From DATLNF01 sp046590575 (GTDB taxonomy: Bacteria; Actinomycetota; Actinomycetes; BP-191), in NCBI GenBank assembly GCA_046590575.1, contig JBKJUS010000104.1, positions 1 to 21,052 of the forward strand: a DNA stretch of 21,052 nucleotides. Reading direction: 5' to 3'. A model generated the notes under the pieces. The model was not told the origin of the DNA. It did not search any database and worked only from the letters and a program-made list of their open reading frames with translations. Position 1 is the stretch's first letter, and each line of letters begins with the position of its first letter. The position numbers and the translations under genes were made by a program. Below, piece after piece: positions 6,583 to 14,542 of this stretch.

Positions 6583-7545
6583 TCAGTCGGGGCGAACGAC
6601 CGACATACGCGCGTTGTCCACGACGATGGCCGCGGGACCCTCGATCAGCTTGAGCGTCGACAGCGAGGTCTCGCTGAAGGCGTTCTTGGACGAAGAGCTC
6701 AAGGCGAGGCAGCCGACGATGCGACCACCGCTGCCACGGAGCGGCATCGAGAGGAAGGTGGCCATCGGGCCCTCGTCGTCGCTCCCGAGCAGCTCATCCG
6801 GATCGACGACACGAGCATCGAGACCCGCCGCGTCGAAGGCCATACCCGAGAGCTCGCCGACGGTCCGCGCGGCGGCACCGACGAACTCGTCGAAGTGCTG
6901 TCGCGCCGTCTCGTGCTTGACGCTGACGTAGGCGACGCACTCCTCGAGCAGCAGCACGGCCGCAAGGTGATAGTCGACGAATCGGCGTACGACGTCGAGC
7001 AGCCCGGCCACCGTCGCCTCGAAGCCCGGCGTCACGGCCAGCTCGGTGACGGAAGCCGCCACTGACGTCTCGAACAGTTTGCGGTCGAGCAGGTCACACA
7101 CCTTCGAGAGCACGTCGTCGTCAGTGAGCTCTACCGGGTCAGCCTTCATCGCTGGGCGGCCACCACGGGCGGCATCGGCCCGAGACAGCACGTCCAGGAC
7201 GGCCTGGGCGAGCTCGGGCGCCTCGAAGTCCTTGGTGAGGTAGTCGTCGGCGCCGACGCTGCGGCCCCAGTACCGGTCGCTGGCCGCGTCGAGCGAGGTC
7301 AGCAGGATCACCGGGATCTCCGCCGTCTGCCAGTCGTCCTTGAGCAGCCTGGTCGCGACGTAGCCGGACACCCGCGGCATCTGGACGTCCATGACCACAG
7401 CGTCGGGCTGCGACCGGAAGACCGCCTGCACGGCCTGCACGCCGTCCTCGGCCTCAGTGATGTCGTAGCCCGCCTTGGCCAGCACGGAACCGACGATTCG
7501 ACGAAGGGTGGGGCTGTCATCGGCGATGACAATGCGACCGGGCAT
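6583..7545 (-). CDS. Response regulator: receiver domain fused to GAF domain
   Basis: This cytoplasmic regulator has 320 residues. The N-terminal receiver domain (about 4-122) keeps the acidic pocket D9/D10, the phospho-acceptor D53 in VVMDVQMP, T83 in VILLTS and K105 in YLTKDF. The C-terminal half (about 150-316), with AAVLLLEECVAYVSVK, FLSMPLRGSGGRIVGCLALSSSSKNAFSETSLSTLKLIEGPAAIVVDNARM, has the pattern of a GAF domain. No DNA-binding, HD-GYP, GGDEF or other enzymatic output is visible. The output must therefore be ligand sensing or protein-protein contact. It lies 39 bp after cheA and is the likely phosphorylation target of that kinase. Its stop is 1 nt from the flavin reductase ATG. Receiver is certain, GAF likely. 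Confidence 0.92.
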   Translation of the reverse strand: MPGRIVIADDSPTLRRIVGSVLAKAGYDITEAEDGVQAVQAVFRSQPDAVVMDVQMPRVSGYVATRLLKDDWQTAEIPVILLTSLDAASDRYWGRSVGADDYLTKDFEAPELAQAVLDVLSRADAARGGRPAMKADPVELTDDDVLSKVCDLLDRKLFETSVAASVTELAVTPGFEATVAGLLDVVRRFVDYHLAAVLLLEECVAYVSVKHETARQHFDEFVGAAARTVGELSGMAFDAAGLDARVVDPDELLGSDDEGPMATFLSMPLRGSGGRIVGCLALSSSSKNAFSETSLSTLKLIEGPAAIVVDNARMSVVRPD

Positions 7546-7584
7546 GAAGTCAGCCTATCGAGAGGGTCGTGCGGTGCCGGGAGG

Positions 7585-9771
7585 CTACCTGCCGACGAGC
7601 CGGCGTACCGTGTCGACGAGTTGGGCCTGGTCGAAGTCCTGCTTGAAGAGGTAAGCGCTGGCGCCGGCGTCGAGTCCGGCGCGCCGGTCCTCTTCGTTGT
7701 TGCGCGACGTCATGATGACTACGGGAACGTCTTCCCAGCCCTTCGTCCGCCGGATGGTCCGCGTCAGCGCGAAGCCGTCCATGCCGGGCATCTCGACGTC
7801 ACTGATGACGATGTCCGCCGGGTCGGCGCGCAGCCGCGACGCACCATCGAGGCCGTCCACAGCGGTCTCGACCAGGTATCCCGCACCTTCCAGGATCACC
7901 CGCTCCAGCTCGCGAACGCCTACCGAGTCCTCGACCACGAGCACCCGCACCCGGGGACGGCTCGGATCCTTCGTGCTGTCACCTGAGTCAGCGCTGGGCG
8001 CGACGCGCCGCCCGAGCCCGAGCGCCCGCTCGGCGAGCTCGCGCAAGTCGAGCAGCAGGATCACATTGCCGTCGCCGGCGATCGTGGCACCGGCCAGGCC
8101 GGGGACCCGGGTGAGGAAGGTGCCCAGGTCCTTGATGACCAACTCCATCTCGCCTTCGAGTCGGTCGACCGACCAGGCGATCTGACGATCACCGTGCCGT
8201 ACGACGAGCGCGGCTCGCGGCGTACGGTCGCCCCGCACCTCCAACGTGTCGCCGAGATCGAGCAGTGGCAGCGACGCACCGTTTCGCAGCACGACGGGCA
8301 TCCCGCCGAGAGCGGTGACCGTGACATCGCGCAGTCCGATGGACTCGACGACGCTCGTCACCGGGATCGCGAACCGCTCGTCGCCGACCTCCGCGATCAA
8401 GCAGTGCATCACGCCGAGCGTGACCGGTAGCGTGAGAGTAAAGGTGGTGCCTTCGCCCAACGTCGTGGTGATGTCGATCGATCCGCCGAGGTCGTCGACG
8501 GCCGTCTTGACCACGTCGAGCCCGACACCGCGGCCGGAGATCTCCGTGACAGTCACCGCGGTGGAGAAGGCAGGAGTGAAGAGCAGCGAGAGCAGCGACG
8601 TCCCGCTCACCGTCGAGCCGGCCGGCAGCAGTCCTCGCTCCACCGCCTTGGCGCGCAGCGTGTCCTCGTTGATACCTCCGCCGTCGTCGGACACCTCGAT
8701 CACGACGTGGCCGCCTGCGGATCGCGCGGCCACCCGGATCGTCGCCTGCGCCGGCTTGCCCGCCACCACCCGCGCAGCGGGCACCTCGCAGCCATGGTCG
8801 ACGGCATTGATCACGAGGTGCTTCAACGAGTCGGCGATGCCGTCGAGCACCTGCTTGTCGAGCTCGACGTCGTCGCCCACAAGCTCGAGCGCGACGTCCT
8901 TCTGGCACGTGACGGCGACGTCGCGGACCAGCCGCGGGAACGCCGTGACGACTCGTCGCAGCGGCACCATGGCCAGGCCCATCGCGCCGTCCCGGACCTG
9001 CGCCATCTGGTTCGTCTGCGACTCGATGAACTCTTCGAGGCTGCCGGTCGAGGCAGTAATCTGGTCGGACAGCGAGACCATCCGGTGCAGCGCCAGCGCA
9101 GCCGCCTCGGGCAGGGCCGCATCCCGCGACACAGCCTGGCGCAGAGCGGCCGTCCATTTCGAGTGCTCGGTCAACAGGGATGACAGGGCGCTCGCGGTCT
9201 GCTCCACTCGTCGCGCGCCGAGCGCCGCCTCACCGACGATGTCGATGAGGTCGTAGACCTTGGTCGCCGCCACCCGCACCGAGTCGGCCTGATCGCGGCC
9301 GCGCACCGGCAGGTCGGGATCAGCGTGATCGTCGGACTCGTCGACCGCAGCCAGCTCGAGCGCCGGTACGACGACCGGCTCGTCCCCGGCGATCGCCGAT
9401 CGCAGCGCGGAAACCACTGGCTCGAGCGACGTGCCGTCCAGGGGCGCCGTCGCGCCGGGCATGCAGCGCCCGACGGCGTCGCAGGAGACCAGGAGCAGGT
9501 CGATCAGGTCTGCTCGCGCGGCGAGTCGTCCGTCCCGTACTGCACCGAGCAGGTCCTCCATGAGATGCGCGACGCTGACCACATGGTCGAGGCCGAGCAT
9601 CTTGGCCGAACCTTTGACGGTATGCGCATCGCGAAAGAGCCCGCCCACGGCCTCTCGCGCCCGCGGGTTGGACTCAAGCGTGAGCAGTCCGGTCGACAGC
9701 GAGGCAAGGCGCTCCTCGACCTCAGCCCGGAAGGTCGCGAGCAGCTCGGGATCATCACCCCATGCGGACAT
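7585..9771 (-). CDS. cheA: Hybrid chemotaxis histidine kinase CheA with C-terminal receiver
   Basis: This 728-residue cytoplasmic kinase is the core of a chemosensory array. Domains in order: HPt (about 5-105) with phospho-His H50 in DAHTVKGSAKMLG; a dimerisation helix pair (about 168-260); HATPase_c (about 300-450) with N-box KHLVINAVDHG (N322), G1 SDDGGGI (361-367) and G2 GRGVGLDVV (413-421); a CheW-like regulatory domain (about 452-590); and a receiver (about 608-728) with D658 in VISDVEMPGMDG and K710. No clear P2 domain is seen; a short acidic linker replaces it. The frame extends to 9825, but ATG 9771 avoids overlap with the receptor gene, starts at the expected HPt edge and has AGGA 10 nt upstream. 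The spacing to the mcp stop is 22 nt. Confidence 0.95.
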   Translation of the reverse strand: MSAWGDDPELLATFRAEVEERLASLSTGLLTLESNPRAREAVGGLFRDAHTVKGSAKMLGLDHVVSVAHLMEDLLGAVRDGRLAARADLIDLLLVSCDAVGRCMPGATAPLDGTSLEPVVSALRSAIAGDEPVVVPALELAAVDESDDHADPDLPVRGRDQADSVRVAATKVYDLIDIVGEAALGARRVEQTASALSSLLTEHSKWTAALRQAVSRDAALPEAAALALHRMVSLSDQITASTGSLEEFIESQTNQMAQVRDGAMGLAMVPLRRVVTAFPRLVRDVAVTCQKDVALELVGDDVELDKQVLDGIADSLKHLVINAVDHGCEVPAARVVAGKPAQATIRVAARSAGGHVVIEVSDDGGGINEDTLRAKAVERGLLPAGSTVSGTSLLSLLFTPAFSTAVTVTEISGRGVGLDVVKTAVDDLGGSIDITTTLGEGTTFTLTLPVTLGVMHCLIAEVGDERFAIPVTSVVESIGLRDVTVTALGGMPVVLRNGASLPLLDLGDTLEVRGDRTPRAALVVRHGDRQIAWSVDRLEGEMELVIKDLGTFLTRVPGLAGATIAGDGNVILLLDLRELAERALGLGRRVAPSADSGDSTKDPSRPRVRVLVVEDSVGVRELERVILEGAGYLVETAVDGLDGASRLRADPADIVISDVEMPGMDGFALTRTIRRTKGWEDVPVVIMTSRNNEEDRRAGLDAGASAYLFKQDFDQAQLVDTVRRLVGR

Positions 9772-9793
9772 CGGCGTCAGGTCCTGATCGGCG

Positions 9794-11386
9794 TCAGGCG
9801 ACCTTGAACTGCGCGATGGACGCACGCAGCTCTGCGGCCAGGACGTTGAGCTGAGCCGCGGCAGCAGCAGCCTGCTTGGAGCCCACGGCGTACTGGCGTG
9901 ACACGTCGCTGACCTGGTTCATCGCCGCAACGACCTGGTCGGACGCACTGCGCTGCTGCTGAGTCGCAATCGAGATTTCCTTGGCTGCAGTGGTGGTCTC
10001 GTCGACCATGCCGCTGATCCGCTCCAGCGCCTCCACCACGCCGCGGGCGAGCGCCGTCCCCTGCTTGACCTCTTTGGCCCCCTCCTCCGACGCGATGATC
10101 GTGGAGTTCGTCTCGGCCTGGATCTCGCCGATGATGCCCTGGATGTCCTTGGTGGCGGTCATCGAGCGCTCGGCCAGCTTGCGGACCTCGCTGGCGACCA
10201 CCGCGAAGCCGCGGCCGTGCTCGCCGGCCCGGGCCGCCTCGATGGCAGCGTTGAGGGCAAGCAGGTTGGTCTGGTCGGCCAGGTCGTCGATGACGTCGAG
10301 GATCCGACCGATTTCCTGGCTCTTCTCCCCGAGGGACAGCGCGCGCGAGGCGATCTGCTCGACCCGGTAGGAGATCTTGTCCATGGAGTCGACCGACAAA
10401 CCGACGGCCTCACGGCCCTGCTCGGCGTACCGCAGCGTTTCCGCGGCGTAACGCGCAACCGCCTCTGCCGTGTCGGCGATCTGGGCGGCGGTGGCGGCCA
10501 GCTCCTCGATCGTGCTCGTGGTCTCGGTGACCGCAGAGGACTGCTCCGTGGCGCTGACCGCATGTTCCTCAGCCGTCGCCAGGAGCTGCCCGGCGCTCGC
10601 ACCGATCTGCTCACCCCCCGAGCGGATCTGGCCCACGAGCACGCGCAGGTTGCCCAGCGTGTGGTTGAACGAGGTCGACAGCATCGACAGCGGCCGTGAG
10701 AAGGCGGCGTCCTCGGGGCTCGGCTCGCTCTCCGCCAGGCCGACAGCAAGGTCGCCCGCAGCGGCCTTCTCCAGCACGCTCGAGAGCTCCGCCACCCGGG
10801 CGTGCAGCACGTCGCGCTCGGTCTTGGCGTCCTTGCGCATCTTCCAGACTGCGCTGGAGAGACTGGAGTTGAACCACGCGACCGCGGGAAACATCGGCAC
10901 GATCAACACGAGGGAGCCCAAGGTGCCGCGGGTGAGTGTGTGCGCGATGTACGACGCGCTGACCAGCGCGCCGGACGCCGCTATGCCGAACACAGCAGCG
11001 TGCGCGGCGGGCATCGACACAGCCGCGAAGAGCACGACAGGCAGGTAGAGAAGCCAGAACGGCCCACGCACTCCGCCAGCCGCTGCGACGACTCCGGTGA
11101 TGAACACCATGTCGCCGGCGAGCAGCAGGATGCGCCACACGGCGATGTGGCGGTGCACCGACGGCGACCGCTGCTGGATGGTGGGCAGCAAGGTGAGGAG
11201 GAGCGCGTCGACTGCGCCGAAGACGCCCCAGATGTAGATGGCGGTGAGGTGGACCCGGATGCGGTCACCCTCGCCGTTGGCGATCACGGTGGCGGCGATG
11301 AGTGCCAGCGCCAGTCCGCCCCACGTCGCCACACCGGCGATGCGGGCCAGTCGCTTGGAGAAGTCCACGGTCGGTGCGCCTTTCAT
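9794..11386 (-). CDS. Methyl-accepting chemotaxis protein with six-helix membrane domain
   Basis: This 530-residue receptor begins with five or six hydrophobic segments (about 15-37, 47-70, 82-104, 109-126, 129-150, 155-178). Only short loops separate them, so no extracytoplasmic ligand domain is present. A HAMP-like linker with ELSSVLEKAAAGDL follows (about 185-255), and then a long coiled-coil signalling domain. The hairpin tip DDLADQTNLLALNAAIEAARAGEHGRGFAVVASEVRKLAER (about 367-407) is the invariant contact site for CheA and CheW. Predicted function is to sense a membrane or cytoplasmic cue and control the CheA encoded next. No CheR-binding C-terminal pentapeptide is seen. The ATG at 11386 overlaps the cheW stop (ATGA). 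MCP identity is certain; the stimulus is unknown. Confidence 0.95.
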   Translation of the reverse strand: MKGAPTVDFSKRLARIAGVATWGGLALALIAATVIANGEGDRIRVHLTAIYIWGVFGAVDALLLTLLPTIQQRSPSVHRHIAVWRILLLAGDMVFITGVVAAAGGVRGPFWLLYLPVVLFAAVSMPAAHAAVFGIAASGALVSASYIAHTLTRGTLGSLVLIVPMFPAVAWFNSSLSSAVWKMRKDAKTERDVLHARVAELSSVLEKAAAGDLAVGLAESEPSPEDAAFSRPLSMLSTSFNHTLGNLRVLVGQIRSGGEQIGASAGQLLATAEEHAVSATEQSSAVTETTSTIEELAATAAQIADTAEAVARYAAETLRYAEQGREAVGLSVDSMDKISYRVEQIASRALSLGEKSQEIGRILDVIDDLADQTNLLALNAAIEAARAGEHGRGFAVVASEVRKLAERSMTATKDIQGIIGEIQAETNSTIIASEEGAKEVKQGTALARGVVEALERISGMVDETTTAAKEISIATQQQRSASDQVVAAMNQVSDVSRQYAVGSKQAAAAAAQLNVLAAELRASIAQFKVA

Positions 11387-11835
11387 CCAGCTAGGCGTAC
11401 GGCGCCGAAGCGGTGCCGCAGGGAGAAGACGGCGCCGACGTCGACGACGCCCACCGGCCCGTCGTGGTCAGTGAGCTGTCCGAGGAGGAGGGCGCCGGCA
11501 TCGCCCGACAGGGTCATCAGTGGAGGCTCGAGGGTTTCGACGTCGACCACCAGAACACCCTCAACCCGCTCGGCGATCACTCCTACCGAGACGTGCGCCC
11601 GGCTCAGCACGACCAAGCGGCTCGACAGGTCCCGGGTCTCGGCGCGATCCTCCAGGCCGAGCAGCACGCGCACGTCCACCACGCCGAGGATGCGGCCCCG
11701 CCAGTTGGCGACGCCGCCGACCCAGGCCGGCGATGCCGGGACCCTGGTGAGCCGGGGCATGCGCCCGACCTCTGCCACGGCATCCATCGGCAGCGCGAAT
11801 CGCTCCCCGCCGAGGCGCACGACGACATGGCTCAT
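11383..11835 (-). CDS. cheW: CheW-like chemosensory scaffold protein
   Basis: The protein has 150 residues and is one CheW-like domain that couples the receptor to CheA. The N-terminal VVVRLGGERFALPMDAVAEVGRMPRLTRVPASPAWVGGVANWRGRILGVVDVRVLLGL is characteristic, especially the G-x-x-N-x-R-G motif (G-V-A-N-W-R-G, about 41-47) followed by the V-D-x-R/L-L strand. The C-terminal half is shorter and less conserved. It is the first gene of the chemosensory set. The stop overlaps the receptor start by ATGA. The ATG at 11835 has no strong Shine-Dalgarno in the 56-bp gap behind the membrane protein gene, so it may be read through from upstream. The extra CheW-like domain within CheA is separate. Confidence 0.92.
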   Translation of the reverse strand: MSHVVVRLGGERFALPMDAVAEVGRMPRLTRVPASPAWVGGVANWRGRILGVVDVRVLLGLEDRAETRDLSSRLVVLSRAHVSVGVIAERVEGVLVVDVETLEPPLMTLSGDAGALLLGQLTDHDGPVGVVDVGAVFSLRHRFGAVRLAG

Positions 11836-11891
11836 GCTTGGAGCATCGGCAGATGCCCCTCGCGCTTGAGCGGGGTACTGCGCCGAACGGC

Positions 11892-12314
11892 CTAACGCCG
11901 GCTACCGCGCCGGGGGGCGCCCGCGTTCATCGCTCCGGCGGGCTCCGGGCTCGCTTCTCCCGGCGGCGTACGCCGGCCGATTCCGACCGCAGCGGACACA
12001 GCGCCGAGCACGATGAAGGCCAGGCTCGAGACACTGTTGCTGAGCACGACGTCCCCCTCCGGCCGACCGCTGGCCAGGGTCAGCGTGACAACCAGCCAGA
12101 CCACGGCGGGCAGCACTGCGCCGGTGACCCCGCCGTAAGCACGGCGACCGCCGACTGCGACGAGGAAGTTGCCAGCCACGGCGATCGCCACGCCGACCGA
12201 CAGTCCAGGCACCGGGTCGTACGGCACCAGGAACGCCCCGACGACGGCGAGCAGAAGTGACAGGAACGAGAAGATGACGATCGCGACGAGGCGCCCGGCT
12301 GTCGCGAGACGCAC
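11892..12314 (-). CDS. Small four-helix membrane protein (DUF6113-like)
   Basis: The protein has 140 residues and four predicted transmembrane helices (about 8-30, 37-55, 63-83, 92-112). The cytoplasmic tail is short and basic, rich in Gly, Pro and Arg. Small membrane proteins of this type, annotated DUF6113, occur near mshB in actinobacteria as far as I recall; the match is from memory and not checked. The start is GTG 12314-12312, supported by a strong GGAGG 4-5 nt upstream. It follows the FtsH-like gene by 89 bp and precedes cheW by 56 bp, all on the same strand. No function can be assigned; it could be an accessory membrane subunit of a neighbour. Confidence 0.8.
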   Translation of the reverse strand: MRLATAGRLVAIVIFSFLSLLLAVVGAFLVPYDPVPGLSVGVAIAVAGNFLVAVGGRRAYGGVTGAVLPAVVWLVVTLTLASGRPEGDVVLSNSVSSLAFIVLGAVSAAVGIGRRTPPGEASPEPAGAMNAGAPRRGSRR

Positions 12315-12403
12315 CGCACCTCCAGGACCGGTGGCGCCGGCCCGTCCGGCGTACCGCCAATCACCTTATTCGTGCGGCGCCGTGTGCCTCGTCGCGCGAG
12401 CGG

Positions 12404-14347
12404 CTAGCGGGGGGCGGGGGTCGTCTCGAGGGCGGTGAGGTCGATCGTCGAGGAGTCCGCGCTTCGCCGGCTATGTGCGGCCGCCGCGTCCGTGAGCACG
12501 TCGGTGATCTCCGGCCCGACCAGCTCCTCACGCTCGAGCAGGGCATCGCGCAGCGCCTCGACCAGGTGCCGGTTGCGGTTGAGCAGGTCGCGCACGGCCA
12601 GCTTCTGCTCGTCGAGGATCTGCTCGACCCGGGCCCGGCCGTCCGGGTCAGCAAGCACCCGACCGACGATGTTCGTGTCGTTCAGGCCGGAGTTCTCGAT
12701 CGCTGCGTAGGAGATCAGCGAGCCGGCCATCCCGACCGAGCCGACCATCTCGGACGCGACATTGGTCGCATAGAGCAGGTCACCGCCCGGCCCGGTGGAG
12801 ACGTCGCCGAACCACAGCTCCTCGGCCGCCATGCCGGCCAGCGCGATCTGGATGAAGCTCAGCATGTCGCTGCGCGAGCGGGTGTACTCCTCCTCCACAT
12901 CACCGTGGGCCAGCAAGCCCAGTGCTCCGCCGCGCTTGATGATGCTGAGCACCTCCATCCGACGGTCGATGGGCGTGAGGTACGCCGCGACTGCGTGGCC
13001 GGACTCGTGCGTCGCGATGAGGGTGCGCTCCCGCTCGGTGTAGGCCACCGGCTGCTTCATACCCACAGTGGTGGTGAGCCGCGCGTGCTCGACGTCGGCC
13101 CAGGTCATCGCGGTGGCACCACGGCGTACGGCCGAGACGAGCGCTTCGTCGAAGAGGTTCTCGATCATGACCGGCGTGTAGCCGCCGGTCACCGCCGCCA
13201 GCGTGTCCCGCAGGGTGTCACCCGCAAGCTCGGGCGTGTGCGACTTGCGGGCGAGGAAGTGGTCGATCAGCTCTCGACGACCGGCTCGGGCCGGCAGGTC
13301 GAAGGTGAGCCGGCGATCGAAGCGACCCGGCCGCAGCAGCGCAGGGTCGAGGTTGTCGCCCCGGTTGGTGGCGGCGATGAGGAGCACGTTGGTCGACGGC
13401 GGCACCGGCTTGGCGATCTGCCGGTGGGGCGGCAGCAGGAGGTTGAGGCGGTCGATGACCTTGCCCGCCGCCTTCTGCATGCCGGTGAGCTCGTCGAACG
13501 ACTGCATCTGCACGAGCAGCTCGTTGACGACTCCGCCGGTGCCCTCACTCATCATCTGGTTGGCGACGGTGGCCGGTGCAGCGAAGACGGCAGGCAGAAA
13601 GTGCGGTACGCCGAAACCGGCGACCCGAGACCCGGCCACGGCTCCTGGCGCAGCGGTCATCGCGAGTCCGGAGCGGCGCATCGCGATGGCGTCGATCTCC
13701 TCGATGAAGCCGATCGCGCCGCCCTCCTTGCGAGCGGCCTTACGCAGCTCTTTGAAGTAGGAACGGATCTTGCGCGCTGTCGCGCCGTAGAACATCGACT
13801 GGAACGACGTCGCCGAGACGAAGAGGAAAGGCACGCCGGCCTCGTGCGCCATCGCCTTGGCCAGATGGGTCTTGCCGGTGCCCGGCGCACCCTCGAAGAG
13901 CAGCCCACGACGCGGCGTGCCGCCCATCTGCTCGCTGAAGGTCTTGTGCGCGAGGAAGAGGTTGAGCGAGCGGACGACCTCGTCCTTGACCGGACCGATC
14001 CCCTTGACGTCGGCGAAGGTGATCTCCAGCTGCTCGGGCCGGTAGAGCACGTGCGGCGACCGGCCAGCTCCCACGTGGCTGCCGAGCATGACCAGGAGCA
14101 GCATGGAGAAGAACAGGATCGGCACCACCAGCAGCGGGTCGACGTTGGGCAGGTCGAAGAGGTTGACGGGCCGGCCGTCCAGGACCCGGTACCAGAGGAA
14201 CACCGTCGGCACGGCGCACCACGCAAACAGGGTCCACAACCGGCGTCGACGACGAATCTCGCGGCTCGCTCCCACGTCGGCGGTGCGCGCGTTCAGCACC
14301 CCGTCGCCCGCATCGAAAAGACTGGTCACTGGATCAAGTTGGGCCAT
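12404..14347 (-). CDS. FtsH-like membrane-anchored AAA+ zinc metalloprotease
   Basis: The protein has 647 residues. Two hydrophobic segments (about 36-54 and 68-90) are followed by an AAA+ domain with Walker A GAPGTGKT (153-160), pore motif FYG (186-188) and Walker B-like GFIEEID (213-219). The second region of homology is AATNRGDNLDPALLRPGRFDR (325-345). The peptidase has the zinc motif HESGH (H447, E448, H451) and a third-ligand candidate D523. Known FtsH degrades membrane and regulatory proteins at the inner membrane face. Three features depart from canonical FtsH: the Walker B Asp is Glu (E216), the stretch between Walker B and the SRH is about 50 residues longer, and the segment between the two hydrophobic helices is very short. 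ATG 14347 has AAGGAG 8 nt upstream. It is probably a paralogue of the housekeeping FtsH. Confidence 0.9.
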   Translation of the reverse strand: MAQLDPVTSLFDAGDGVLNARTADVGASREIRRRRRLWTLFAWCAVPTVFLWYRVLDGRPVNLFDLPNVDPLLVVPILFFSMLLLVMLGSHVGAGRSPHVLYRPEQLEITFADVKGIGPVKDEVVRSLNLFLAHKTFSEQMGGTPRRGLLFEGAPGTGKTHLAKAMAHEAGVPFLFVSATSFQSMFYGATARKIRSYFKELRKAARKEGGAIGFIEEIDAIAMRRSGLAMTAAPGAVAGSRVAGFGVPHFLPAVFAAPATVANQMMSEGTGGVVNELLVQMQSFDELTGMQKAAGKVIDRLNLLLPPHRQIAKPVPPSTNVLLIAATNRGDNLDPALLRPGRFDRRLTFDLPARAGRRELIDHFLARKSHTPELAGDTLRDTLAAVTGGYTPVMIENLFDEALVSAVRRGATAMTWADVEHARLTTTVGMKQPVAYTERERTLIATHESGHAVAAYLTPIDRRMEVLSIIKRGGALGLLAHGDVEEEYTRSRSDMLSFIQIALAGMAAEELWFGDVSTGPGGDLLYATNVASEMVGSVGMAGSLISYAAIENSGLNDTNIVGRVLADPDGRARVEQILDEQKLAVRDLLNRNRHLVEALRDALLEREELVGPEITDVLTDAAAAHSRRSADSSTIDLTALETTPAPR

Positions 14348-14513
14348 GAGACCGCTCCTTGTCGCGACGTCCCGCGGCCTGGATCAGCGGTCGGCGAAGA
14401 AACGTCTTCGCGAAGGCTCAAGGTGGCGTGCGGTCCTGCCGATGCTTCCCCATACGGCGGGGTTACGCCGTGTGCGGACTATGCCACGAGATCGACCTTT
14501 TTCGCTACTCTCT

Positions 14514-14526
14514 GTGATCAGATCAC
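14514..14526. promoter_or_regulatory. 13-bp palindrome in the mshB to FtsH-like intergenic region
   Basis: GTGATCAGATCAC is a perfect palindrome with a single central base, 167 bp upstream of the FtsH-like ATG and 17 bp after the mshB stop. The form resembles operators of GntR/FadR-type or CRP-like regulators, although the spacing differs from the CRP consensus. No convincing -35/-10 pair was found next to it. The remaining 195-bp gap holds a weak stem (14454-14459 with 14466-14471) and no U-tract. Confidence 0.35.
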
Positions 14527-14542
14527 CCGGTTGGCGTAGCCG

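Noticed and set aside
8189..9157. A 322-residue minus-strand frame inside cheA
   Set aside because: Arg/Gly/Ala-rich out-of-frame translation of the conserved kinase.
14454..14471. Stem ACGGCG/CGCCGT as a terminator after mshB
   Set aside because: Short stem, no U-tract, and about 70 bp past the stop; ordinary for this GC content.
12473..14539. A 688-residue open frame on the plus strand opposite the FtsH-like gene
   Set aside because: Composition is Arg/Gly/His-rich with no domain, and the opposite strand encodes a well-conserved AAA+ protease; it is a high-GC shadow.
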